A stretch of 21,071 bases of DNA from AP-15 sp036500965 (GTDB taxonomy: Bacteria > Pseudomonadota > Alphaproteobacteria > ATCC43930 > CGMCC-115725). Shown here piece after piece: positions 1 through 7,197 of the stretch. Both the position numbers and the translations under genes were made by a program. The stretch lies in assembly GCA_036500965.1 (NCBI GenBank), contig DASYBC010000123.1:1-21071 (forward strand), given 5' to 3'. Position 1 is the first letter of the stretch; each line of letters starts with the position of its first letter. The notes below the pieces were generated by a model. That model was not told the origin of the DNA and did no database searches. It was given only the letters and a program-made list of their open reading frames with translations.

Positions 1-92
1 GGGACCTCCTCTGCAACCGGATAAGCCTTTGTCGCAGAAGAATTATCCCTCTTTCAGAACCCCGATGCACTCATCCCGGTGAGATATCCGGG

Positions 93-213
93 CTAGTGGT
101 GCGATGCCAACAGATGATTCCCATCCGTTGGCTGAATCGCACCACCAACGTATTAATCTGGTGGGCCGATTCACGAAACGCTTGGGAATCAAGCGTTTCG
201 ATCGGACCACGAG
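93..213 (+). repeat. 121-bp structured repeat, copy 1 (MITE-like)
   Basis: A 121-bp element begins CTAGTGGTGCGAT and ends GATCGGACCACGAG. It recurs inverted at 12421-12541 with 8 differences, 3 of them in the last 5 bases. Internally it is a chain of hairpins: GTGGTGCGAT (96-105) pairs with ATCGCACCAC and encloses a CCAAC.GATG/CATC.GTTGG stem; CCACCA pairs with TGGTGG; and CGAAACGCTT pairs with AAGCGTTTCG around a 7-base loop. Imperfect terminal inverted repeats (CTAGYGGTSCGAT) suggest a transposase-less mobile repeat, but no clear target-site duplication is visible. A frame from the ATG at 104 is open through the whole element. Confidence 0.85.
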
Positions 214-553
214 GGGCATGATATCGGCGGCCACCGCGACAAATGCCGTGCGCGCCGGCAGCAACGGGCCGAGCAGCAACGGCCGACCCCAAATTCAGCC
301 TCGCTTGGTCGGATTCCGGGGTTTCCGCTCGTCGCTCACCTGGATGAATGAGGCGCACGAGGGAAACGAGCCGTAGACAGGCGGCTCTGTGCAGCATTGG
401 CGAGATGCTGCTGCACGATCGACATAGCCGAGGTCGACGGGGCCTGATCGAACTGGACCGGCTGGCGGCCAAGCCATTCCAGCGGTCGCGCCGGGTGCAG
501 TCGATCTCGCTCGCGCTTATGCCGAGGGATGCTTTGCCGCTCGCGGCTCAGGC
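214..553. other. Intergenic stretch without a convincing gene
   Basis: Open frames run across this stretch on both strands. They show no recognisable domain, no good ribosome binding site and no family-like composition. It lies between the 121-bp repeat and the stop codon of the acyl-CoA dehydrogenase gene. It could hold a decayed gene, but nothing identifiable remains. Confidence 0.5.
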
Positions 554-1732
554 TCAATACGAGCGCGGCAGGCCGAGGACGTGCTGGCCCAGATAAGCCA
601 GGATCAGGTTGGTCGAAATGGGGGCGGTCTGGTAGAGCCGCGCTTCACGCCATTTGCGCTCGATGTCGTATTCCTTGGCAAAGGCGAAGCCGCCATAGGT
701 GGCAAAGGTCGCCTCGGCGGCGTGCCAGGTTGCCTCGGAGGCGAGCAATTTCGCCATGTTGGCGTCGGCGCCGCATTCCTCGCCGGCGTCGAACAGTGCT
801 GCGGCGCGGCGGCAGATCATGTCGGCGGCTTCGAGCTCGGCATAGGCGCGCGCCAATGGGAACTGCACCCCCTGGTTCTGCCCGATCGGCCGGTCGAACA
901 CCACCCGCTCCTTGGCGTAGTCGATGCCCTTTTTGAGGAGCCAGCGGCCGTCGCCAACGCATTCCTGGGCGACCAGGATGCGCTCGGCGTTCATGCCGTC
1001 GAGGATATAGCGGAACCCCCTGCCCTCCTCGCCGATCAGACTGTCCGGCGGGATTTTCAGATTGTCGAAAAAGACCTCGGTGGTGTTGTGGTTGATCATC
1101 GCCTCGATCGGCCGGATCTCGACGCCGTGGCCCAAATTCTCGCGCAGATCGATCAAAAACACCGAGAGGCCGTCGGTGCGGCGCTTGACCTGGTCGACCG
1201 GCGTGGTGCGCGCCAACAGCAGCATCAGGTCGGAATGCCGGGCGCGCGAGGTCCACACCTTCTGGCCGTTGACGACATAGTGGTTGCCTTCGCGCATCGC
1301 ACGCGTCTTGAGCTTGGTCGTATCGGAGCCAGTGGTCGGCTCGGTCACGCCAAAGGCCTGCAGGCGCAATTCGCCGGACGCGATCTTGGGCAAATAGCGC
1401 TGTTTCTGCTCCCCGCTGCCATGCCGTAAGAGGGTGCCCATGATGTACATCTGGGCGTGGCCCTGGCTCGCGGTGCAGCCCGAGGCGTTGATCTCCTCCA
1501 GGATCACCGCGGCGGCGCGCAACGGCAGGCCCGAACCGCCATATTCCTCCGGGATCAACGACGCGAGAAACCCGGCCTCGGTCAATTCCTCGATGAACTC
1601 GGTCGGATAGGCCTGCTCGGCTTCGAGCTTGCGCCAGTATTCGCCGGGATAGCCCTCGCAGATCTTACGGATCGATTGGCGCAATTCGGGATAATCCTCG
1701 CCCAGCGCCACCATCGTCGCTGTGTCCGACAC
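554..1732 (-). CDS. Acyl-CoA dehydrogenase family protein
   Basis: A 392-residue flavoenzyme of the acyl-CoA dehydrogenase superfamily, expected to oxidise an acyl-CoA thioester to the 2-enoyl-CoA and pass electrons to ETF in the cytoplasm. The family's FAD/substrate loop FGVTEPTTGSD is at residues 127-137 and NGQKVWTS at about 155-162. The C-terminal helical domain contains RPIGQNQGVQFPLA from 281. The GTG start at 1732 is chosen because AAAGGAG lies 6-7 nt upstream; the open frame extends further but without support. The canonical catalytic Glu position (the YEGT motif of MCAD) reads YQTA at 367-370, so that Glu is missing. A Glu occurs at residue 250 (NAERILVA), matching the helix G base of isovaleryl-CoA and long-chain dehydrogenases (LDLER, LPQER). 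The gene starts 17 nt after the coiled-coil gene, so the two are probably co-transcribed. Substrate unknown. Confidence 0.93.
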   Translation of the reverse strand: MSDTATMVALGEDYPELRQSIRKICEGYPGEYWRKLEAEQAYPTEFIEELTEAGFLASLIPEEYGGSGLPLRAAAVILEEINASGCTASQGHAQMYIMGTLLRHGSGEQKQRYLPKIASGELRLQAFGVTEPTTGSDTTKLKTRAMREGNHYVVNGQKVWTSRARHSDLMLLLARTTPVDQVKRRTDGLSVFLIDLRENLGHGVEIRPIEAMINHNTTEVFFDNLKIPPDSLIGEEGRGFRYILDGMNAERILVAQECVGDGRWLLKKGIDYAKERVVFDRPIGQNQGVQFPLARAYAELEAADMICRRAAALFDAGEECGADANMAKLLASEATWHAAEATFATYGGFAFAKEYDIERKWREARLYQTAPISTNLILAYLGQHVLGLPRSY

Positions 1733-1749
1733 CGGGAGCTCCTTTCTTC

Positions 1750-2097
1750 TCAGTGATGTGGCAGATAGGTCAACAGCACCCCAACCGCGGCAAGGGCGGC
1801 GGTGTAGGCGCCGGTCATCGCCGCCATGACCCCCCACATGTAAAGTCGGCTCGGTTTGTCGGCGAGCCCCGCTCTCACATCGGCGAGCTCGGTCTTGGTC
1901 GCGAGATGCGGCAGGGTGGCCTCGATGCGCGCGACGGCGAGCTCGATGCGGCCGACGCTCTCCTCGATCCGCGCCAACCGTTGCTCCACGCGATCGAGCC
2001 GTTCCTCAACCCGATCGAGCCGCTGCTCGACGCGATCGAGCCTGGTTTCCAGGCGGTCGAGCCGGGCCTCGAACTGCTCGATGCGGGTTTCGCTCAT
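1750..2097 (-). CDS. Small coiled-coil membrane protein
   Basis: A 115-residue protein of unknown function. Residues about 8-62 are an almost perfect heptad array (RLDRVEQ/RLDRVEE units), predicting a long charged coiled coil. The C-terminal part (about 84-110, RLYMWGVMAAMTGAY onward) is one hydrophobic transmembrane segment with a very short tail. It should therefore be an inner-membrane protein that oligomerises through its N-terminal stalk. It resembles the many small 'coiled coil plus TM' proteins of proteobacteria, and no enzymatic motif is seen. The stop codon lies 17 nt before the acyl-CoA dehydrogenase start, and 103 bp separate it from the ABC ATPase gene upstream. A weak AGG precedes the ATG at suitable distance. 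A functional link to the dehydrogenase is inferred only from spacing. Confidence 0.75.
   Translation of the reverse strand: MSETRIEQFEARLDRLETRLDRVEQRLDRVEERLDRVEQRLARIEESVGRIELAVARIEATLPHLATKTELADVRAGLADKPSRLYMWGVMAAMTGAYTAALAAVGVLLTYLPHH
1970..2074 (-). repeat. 21-bp tandem repeat encoding heptads
   Basis: About five imperfect 21-bp units, recognised on the plus strand by the recurring CGATCGAGCC at 1991, 2012 and 2033 and CGGTCGAGCC at 2054. They lie inside the coiled-coil gene and each encodes one RLDRVEx heptad. The unit length is a multiple of three, so gain or loss of a unit would change stalk length without shifting the frame. Confidence 0.8.
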
Positions 2098-2200
2098 CTG
2101 TGCCTGTCAGAGCGGGCGCGCGACCGATCGTGATCGCGTGGTCCCAATATAGGAACGCCAGCGGGCTCAGCGCGATAGTGAACAGTACGCTGTCACAGGA

Positions 2201-2977
2201 TCATCCTGTCCGCACGGCGCGGTATTCGCGGCGGACGATCTCCAGGAGCTCCTCGGCCGAGGTCGCGGCGGTACTGCTCTCGAAGGTGATCTCGCCGTGC
2301 TGCATCAGGATCACCCGGTCGCAGATCTCGAGGGTCTGCGCGTAATTGTGGGCGATCATCACGATGGCGATGTCGCCGCGCGACCGCAAGCGCTCGATCA
2401 GCTCGATGATCAGCCGCGCCTCGCGGGCGCCCATCGCCGCCAAGGGCTCGTCGAGCAACAGGATGCGCGCCTGCGAATAGACGGCGCGGGCGACGGCGAT
2501 CGCCTGGCGCTGCCCGCCCGACAGCGCGCCGACCTCGAGCTCGACCGAGGGCACATCGACGCCGATCTCGGCCAAGGCCTCGGCCGCCCGCCGCCGCATC
2601 GCACTATGGTTCAAGAACCGCAGCGGCCCGCCCCACAGCAATTCGCGGTTCAAGAACATGTTGTGGTAGATGCTGAGCCCGTTGACCAGCGCCAAATCCT
2701 GATAGACGCATTCGATGCCGAGGGCCCTCGCATCGTCGACCGAGGCGAGCGCCACCGCCCGGCCATCGACAAACACCTGCCCGCGATCCGGCTGGTGATA
2801 GCCGGTCAAGATCTTGATCAGGGTCGATTTGCCGGCGCCGTTGTCGCCGAGGATGCCGAGCGTCTCGCCGCGCTCGACCCGCAGCGATACGCCGGCAAGC
2901 GCGGTGATCTTGCCAAACACCTTGACCAGGTTTTCGGCCCGGATCGCCTCGGGCATCTGCTGGGCGGCGCCGCTCAT
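2201..2977 (-). CDS. Sugar ABC transporter ATP-binding protein (CUT2, half-size)
   Basis: A 258-residue ATPase that powers sugar import at the inner membrane with the permease encoded just upstream. All ATPase motifs are present: Walker A GDNGAGKST (44-52), Q-loop VYQD (Q93), signature LSGGQRQ (152-158), Walker B ILLLDEP (172-178) and switch His MIAHN (H210). Classical CUT2 ATPases such as RbsA carry two fused domains of about 500 residues. This protein has one domain, as in FrcA of the fructose system, so the complex probably uses a homodimer. The ATG overlaps the permease stop codon (ATGA). The substrate is not decided by the ATPase, and the permease and binding protein point only to a monosaccharide or related polyol. 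Confidence 0.93.
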   Translation of the reverse strand: MSGAAQQMPEAIRAENLVKVFGKITALAGVSLRVERGETLGILGDNGAGKSTLIKILTGYHQPDRGQVFVDGRAVALASVDDARALGIECVYQDLALVNGLSIYHNMFLNRELLWGGPLRFLNHSAMRRRAAEALAEIGVDVPSVELEVGALSGGQRQAIAVARAVYSQARILLLDEPLAAMGAREARLIIELIERLRSRGDIAIVMIAHNYAQTLEICDRVILMQHGEITFESSTAATSAEELLEIVRREYRAVRTG

Positions 2978-3981
2978 TCGTGCCCGCCGCCGCGCAACCG
3001 CGCCAAGTGGATGTTGGCCACCATCGCGATCAGGATCGCGGCGCCGATGATCGTGTCGAAGGTGAAGGCGTTGATCCCCTGCAACGTGAACCCGTCCTGC
3101 AAGACGCCGAGCATGATGCCGCCGACCAGCCCGCCGACGATCGTGCCGGTGCCGCCGGCGATCGCGGTGCCGCCGATCACCCCCGAGGCGACGCCCAGGA
3201 ACATGATGTTGCTGCCGCCGGCCAAGGGGTCGGTCGAGCCGACGCGGAACGCCTCCAGCAATCCGGCAAATCCGCCCAGGGTGCTGGTCAGCATGAAATT
3301 GCCGATCTTGATGCGGTTGATGGCGATGCCGGCCTCGGCGGCGGCGACGATGTTGCCGCCGATCGCGATCGTGTGCAGACCCCAGCGGGTATGGCGCAGC
3401 ACGACGTGCATGACCGCGACGATGACGACCGCCCAGACGATCTCCGAATAGCCCCACGCGCCCATGACGCCGTTCAGGAGCGGGCCGCCCGGGGTGTTGG
3501 CCGGAAAGCCGCGCGAGATCGTCAGCGTGATCCCGGTGATCAGGAACAGCATGCCGAGCGTGGTGATGAACGACGGCACCCTGAGCCCGATCGTGATCAG
3601 CCCGATGACGAGCCCGATCAGCGCGCAGACAGCGAGTGCGGCGACGATCGCCGCGGCCACCGGCAGTCCCACCGCCTGGGCATGCTCCATCAGGAACGGG
3701 GCCAGCGCAAACACCTGGCCGACCGACAGGTCGATCTCGCGGCAGATCAGCAGCATGATCTCGCCGCAGGCGATGATCACCGGTGCGGCGACGAATTGCG
3801 ACACCGTCTGCAGATTGTCGTTGGTCAGGAAATTGGCGTTGGCCAGCTCGAAATAGATGACGAGCGCCGCCGAGACGACGATGACGCTCGCCTCCGGGCG
3901 CAGCACGAAGGCACGCACCCGCCCGGCGACGCCGCGGCGACGCGTCTCACCCCGAATGGCGGCCGACGGCGGCACGCTCAC
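2974..3981 (-). CDS. Sugar ABC transporter permease (RbsC/FrcC family)
   Basis: A 335-residue inner-membrane permease of the BPD_transp_2 family, forming the translocation pore of a CUT2 importer. Hydrophobic segments run from about residue 30 to the end, consistent with 8-10 membrane spans after a basic cytoplasmic N-terminus. The family motif EIDLSVG is at 82-88, and the glycine-rich GGTAIAGGTGTIVGG loop, which contacts the ATPase in this family, lies in the C-terminal third. Length is normal for RbsC-like proteins. It overlaps the binding-protein gene upstream and the ATPase gene downstream by 4 nt each (ATGA type), indicating translational coupling in one operon. Substrate cannot be read from the sequence. 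Confidence 0.93.
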   Translation of the reverse strand: MSVPPSAAIRGETRRRGVAGRVRAFVLRPEASVIVVSAALVIYFELANANFLTNDNLQTVSQFVAAPVIIACGEIMLLICREIDLSVGQVFALAPFLMEHAQAVGLPVAAAIVAALAVCALIGLVIGLITIGLRVPSFITTLGMLFLITGITLTISRGFPANTPGGPLLNGVMGAWGYSEIVWAVVIVAVMHVVLRHTRWGLHTIAIGGNIVAAAEAGIAINRIKIGNFMLTSTLGGFAGLLEAFRVGSTDPLAGGSNIMFLGVASGVIGGTAIAGGTGTIVGGLVGGIMLGVLQDGFTLQGINAFTFDTIIGAAILIAMVANIHLARLRGGGHE

Positions 3982-5066
3982 CCGCCGATCGGGCCGCCGC
4001 GTGGCACGATCTGCGCGGTCGCGGCACTGCCTTCGTAGCGCGTCTTGGTGTCGAGATAGGGCTGGACGTTGCTCTTGGTCACGAATTTGAGGCCGGTGTT
4101 GATGTCGGCCGGGCCGACCAGCCCGCCCGAGACCTTGAAGGCGAACATCTCCATGACCGTGTAAAAGCCTTGCAGATAGGGCTGCTGGTCGATCACGAAG
4201 TCGAGAAACCCGTCATGCACCGCCTGGAGCGAGCGCGGCAACAGGTCGAACCCGCCGGCATGCACGCCCTTTTTGACCAGGTCGTACTGGCGCGTAATCA
4301 GACCGGTGTTCATCGTGTCGCCGCCGCCGGTGCCGAACATGCCGCGCACCTTCGGGTGGCCCAGATAATAGGCGCGGATCTTCGATAAGGAGGCGTTGAC
4401 CGTCGGATCGGTGGCGATCATCGTCGCCTCGATCTTGGCCCCCGATTTCTTGATCGCATCGATGGCACCATCGACCCGCGGCTGCAGATTGAGCTGCCCC
4501 GGAGTGGCGATGAACAGCGCCACCTCGCCCGACCCGACCAATTTGACGATGCGCTCGCCCATCATCTGCCCGGACAGGAACAAATCCTGGCCGATATAGG
4601 CGAGCCGCCGGTTGTCGCTGCCGCGCGGCGCGTCGGCATTGTAGCTGAACACCGGGATGCCGGCGTCGAGCGCGCGCCCGATCGGCCGGTCGAAGCCCTT
4701 GGGGTCGACGATGCAGACGGCGATCGCGTCGGCCTTGCCGGCGATCGCGGTGTTCATCGCGTTGACCATCTGCGCCACGTCGGAGGTTTCCGAGCCGGTC
4801 CATTGATAGTCGCAGCCGAGGAGCGCGCAGGCGTCGTGGATGCCATACTGGCAGGGCACGAAAAAGGCGTTGGTGGTGACATGGTTGACGAAGACGAACT
4901 TCCAGCGCGGATGAGCCGGGAACGGCCCCTCGTCTGCCGCCAACGCGCCGCCGGACGCGGCCATCAGCGCCGCCGCCAGCGGCCCCGCCGCGACCCCGCG
5001 CATCACCGCGCGCCGCGGCAACCCCGCCGCCACCCTCTCCGCGATCCCGCGCGCACGTCCCCTCAT
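3978..5066 (-). CDS. Periplasmic sugar-binding protein of ABC transporter
   Basis: A 362-residue substrate-binding protein of the Peripla_BP_4/RbsB type. The N-terminus has a basic region with twin arginines (PRRAVMRG, 17-24), a hydrophobic stretch and an ALA-A cleavage site near residue 43, suggesting Tat-type export. The mature part shows the repeated alpha/beta pattern of these proteins, for example MVNAMNTAIAGKADAIAVC and a GIPVFSYNADAP hinge segment. The ATG at 5066 is preferred because GGAGGGGGAC stands directly upstream; the frame continues 13 codons further without such a site. It is first in the operon with permease and ATPase. Expression is expected from a promoter within 5067-5300, but no operator is evident. 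Confidence 0.92.
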   Translation of the reverse strand: MRGRARGIAERVAAGLPRRAVMRGVAAGPLAAALMAASGGALAADEGPFPAHPRWKFVFVNHVTTNAFFVPCQYGIHDACALLGCDYQWTGSETSDVAQMVNAMNTAIAGKADAIAVCIVDPKGFDRPIGRALDAGIPVFSYNADAPRGSDNRRLAYIGQDLFLSGQMMGERIVKLVGSGEVALFIATPGQLNLQPRVDGAIDAIKKSGAKIEATMIATDPTVNASLSKIRAYYLGHPKVRGMFGTGGGDTMNTGLITRQYDLVKKGVHAGGFDLLPRSLQAVHDGFLDFVIDQQPYLQGFYTVMEMFAFKVSGGLVGPADINTGLKFVTKSNVQPYLDTKTRYEGSAATAQIVPRGGPIGG

Positions 5067-5665
5067 GTCCCCCTCCCCCGTTGGTTGTCTTGCGACGTAT
5101 CCCACGCGCCGAGCAAAGCCCGCCGAACATAGCCGGCCCGGAGCCCTTGGTCACGAGCAGACCATCGCAGCATCGACCCTCGGCTGTCCCAGCACAGCGA
5201 CATCGCCCGCATCGACCGCCCAGCGTGCTGCTTGCGCCACGACCCCCGGCTCCGCAGTTTCAAGGAGGCATCACCGGCTCCGTGGAAAACCCCCGATCGG
5301 CGCGTAATCGGTGTTCTGGAAAAATCGCGTCATTGCGGAGTAGAGCCGGGCGCGATGTTCAACCGCCCGAGCGAATCCGGGAAAATCACACGAATCAAAT
5401 TTGGCTAAGATCGGGCGACGGGGAGGGAAGGCTTGCGCCTTCCCTCGGCATAGGTTATCCCGCTTCCTGACCAGGATTACCTCTGCTGTTCCGCCTCACC
5501 ATAATATCCCTTCCGAGAAATCTGGTCGTCTATTATTTATCTAAGTAGTTGCACGATTGCCCTTCAATGGTAAGGCATTCTTTGGCTAGACCCTCAAAAT
5601 TACCGCACACCAGGTCTGTTGGCACGATTTTGCTTTTGTCGTTCGCGCGCGCCTTGCTCGTACCG
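5067..5665. other. Intergenic region; host-to-island transition
   Basis: About 600 bp without a supported gene. The left half is GC-rich and should contain the promoter of the sugar transporter operon. From about 5450 onward composition becomes clearly more AT-rich, marking the left edge of the island that runs to about 8390. The open frames here lack domain features. Confidence 0.55.
5423..5446. terminator. Perfect GC-rich hairpin, possible terminator
   Basis: GAGGGAAGGC (5423-5432) pairs perfectly with GCCTTCCCTC (5437-5446) around a TTGC loop. No T-tract follows on either strand, so intrinsic termination is uncertain. It sits at the point where base composition changes. Confidence 0.35.
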
Positions 5666-6304
5666 TCATTGTACATTGTCCTGGTGACCAAATCGACACG
5701 GCAATCGAAGACAGGCGGTGACGCTACTGTCGGCAGTTACCATCTTCATATCAATTATAACATGTTGCGTGTCATCATAGAGCTGCTCCTGGACTGCCAC
5801 TTGTCCGATTCCTGGGTGTCCAGGATATATTGTAGGTCCGATTATTGAGTGAACTACGTATTCGTGACCGGCTACTGTATCGAGAGAGAAATCGACAAAT
5901 AATGTTAATTCAATATCAGAGCAAGTGGAATCCATACATCTTTGGCCAAGGTGACTGGGGTCTGCTACGGTTATGGTGTGGTAGCCTGGTAGTACTGCTA
6001 CGAGGGGGGTGTCCTGCCCATGAACCTAGCGGGAATAGCGGTTATACCCATACTCTTGAACCTAACCAATGGCTGGCCAGGATACTGGACCTGTCTGGGG
6101 AATAGAAGGGGGGGGGCCAGGATACTGGACCTCTTTACCGTCAACTTTGATCACGTAAATCGGCCCGGTGTTAAAGACAGCGACTGCGGTGCTAGGTAAC
6201 GCCTCTCCACTGTAGGTGCGGATAACCAGCTGAGGTTGTTCCGGCGGCGCTGAACATGCAGCCAAAATCGCGAAGGCAACGAACCACGTTCGATTAAGCT
6301 GCAT
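5666..6304 (-). pseudogene. Lipoprotein gene interrupted by two in-frame TAG codons
   Basis: The frame from the ATG at 6304 (good AAAGGTGGTGAG upstream) encodes a lipoprotein signal with lipobox FAILAAC, then a beta-rich segment (VIRTYSGEALPST, YVIKVDGKEVQYPG). It meets TAG at 6064-6062, after 80 codons. Twelve codons on, a second TAG stands at 6028-6026. The same frame then continues uninterrupted to TGA at 5666 with protein-like sequence (LVAVLPGYHTITVADPSHLG, FVDFSLDTVAGHEYVVHS). This matches the usual plan of small proteobacterial lipoproteins with a VDG turn, an LPG-HT strand and a final AGHxYVV strand, so both parts look like one gene. Near the break are a 9-base C run (coding strand) and an 18-bp direct repeat 40 bp apart, which are signs of slippage or duplication. 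Decay is most likely; amber read-through is the alternative. A short 80-residue lipoprotein (6062-6304) might still be made. Confidence 0.6.
6075..6132. repeat. 18-bp direct repeat flanking a G9 tract
   Basis: GGCCAGGATACTGGACCT occurs at 6075-6092 and again at 6115-6132, 40 bp apart, so the second copy is in another reading frame. Nine consecutive G residues (6108-6116) abut the second copy. It lies exactly where the lipoprotein frame is broken. Confidence 0.85.
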
Positions 6305-6507
6305 ACTCACCACCTTTCGTCGATGAGGCATTCTTGCGGGTGATGATTGCCCCTAGCGCCTCAAGCCTGCAAGACCGATTTTCCTCTCCGGACGGTGGCC
6401 TCCGGTTTCTAGATGTTGTGTCTGCGCCGCCTGCCACGCTCACTCCGCAAGTCGCATAAGCAGTGATTCTGGAAACTTACCGTGCCAGTCAAGTCGCCAA
6501 CGCTCGG

Positions 6508-7188
6508 TCATGGATGACGCGCATTTTGAGCGGTGTTATTTTCTGTTAGGTTATAGCGTCCTAACACTACATCATTATCGACCAGGTTGTTAAAGGTTCT
6601 CATTATTCTGATAACACGATTGGACATATCCTCTAATCCATGTTCATCTATCTCAATATATTCTCCGTGCGCAATATTGTTTCTTCTAAATAAAAGAATT
6701 TTGTCAATGAACTCGTATTCATCTTCAAACAATGTGTGGTCAATAGACAATAAATCGCACAATTCTTTCAATACCACAGAATTGAGGTTGCCTCTCGCTG
6801 AGATTGCGTCATCGTCTATTTTGCGAAATTGGGTATTGCCGGACTGTAATATGCGGTCTATGAATTCTATTTTTTCTCGGTAGCTCATTTGGGATTGGCC
6901 AAGTCGCTTTAAATCTCCGAAAAATTCGTTCAATCGAAAGCTGGGCTTGATCGTGGCATAACGGGGGCGACGGGTTGCCAAAAATTCAAGGTACGACCTC
7001 GAAACGACAGCTACATGGCCTTCCCAATGAGCGTACACTAAAGGAACAGTCGCCCGTAGCAGGCTACGCTTAAACGCGTGATCGCTCCTCCTTACTGCTG
7101 CACGAAGGTCGGATATCTCTTTTATCCTCCATGTCAAATCGGCGGTTATCGCGTGAGAGAACTCCTCCGCCGTCCGCAGTTGGGCCAT
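6508..7188 (-). CDS. HEPN domain protein (MAE_28990/MAE_18760-like)
   Basis: A 226-residue, mainly helical protein. RRNNIAHGEY (168-177) contains the HEPN ribonuclease motif R-x4-H (R169, H174). Upstream segments such as VPLVYAHWEGHVAVVSRSYLEFL (from 48) fit the MAE_28990/MAE_18760-like HEPN family as I know it. HEPN proteins with this motif are typically metal-independent RNases acting as toxins or as effectors of phage defence. The ATG lies 9 nt after the stop of the DUF262 gene, so the two form an operon and probably a functional pair. The gene is AT-rich and its codon use differs from flanking genes, pointing to horizontal acquisition. Whether it is an active RNase and what it targets cannot be told. 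The start is set by the spacing and by an AGG about 11 nt upstream. Confidence 0.82.
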   Translation of the reverse strand: MAQLRTAEEFSHAITADLTWRIKEISDLRAAVRRSDHAFKRSLLRATVPLVYAHWEGHVAVVSRSYLEFLATRRPRYATIKPSFRLNEFFGDLKRLGQSQMSYREKIEFIDRILQSGNTQFRKIDDDAISARGNLNSVVLKELCDLLSIDHTLFEDEYEFIDKILLFRRNNIAHGEYIEIDEHGLEDMSNRVIRIMRTFNNLVDNDVVLGRYNLTENNTAQNARHP

Positions 7189-7197
7189 TGGGCTGGC

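Noticed and set aside
104..376. 90-codon plus-strand open frame starting in repeat copy 1
   Set aside because: Only the first 35 codons, inside the repeat, are shared with copy 2. The rest has no family features or ribosome binding site, so it is not called as an ordinary gene; the repeat part is treated as a finding.
2980..4038. Long plus-strand open frame opposite the sugar permease
   Set aside because: Asp/Arg/Gln-rich low-complexity translation, an artefact of the opposite-strand permease.
5081..5470. 129-codon plus-strand open frame upstream of the sugar-binding gene
   Set aside because: Pro/Arg-rich with no motif and spans an obvious composition change; treated as intergenic.
5549..5848. 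99-codon plus-strand open frame in the AT-rich island
   Set aside because: It lies opposite the interrupted lipoprotein frame and does not resemble a protein family.
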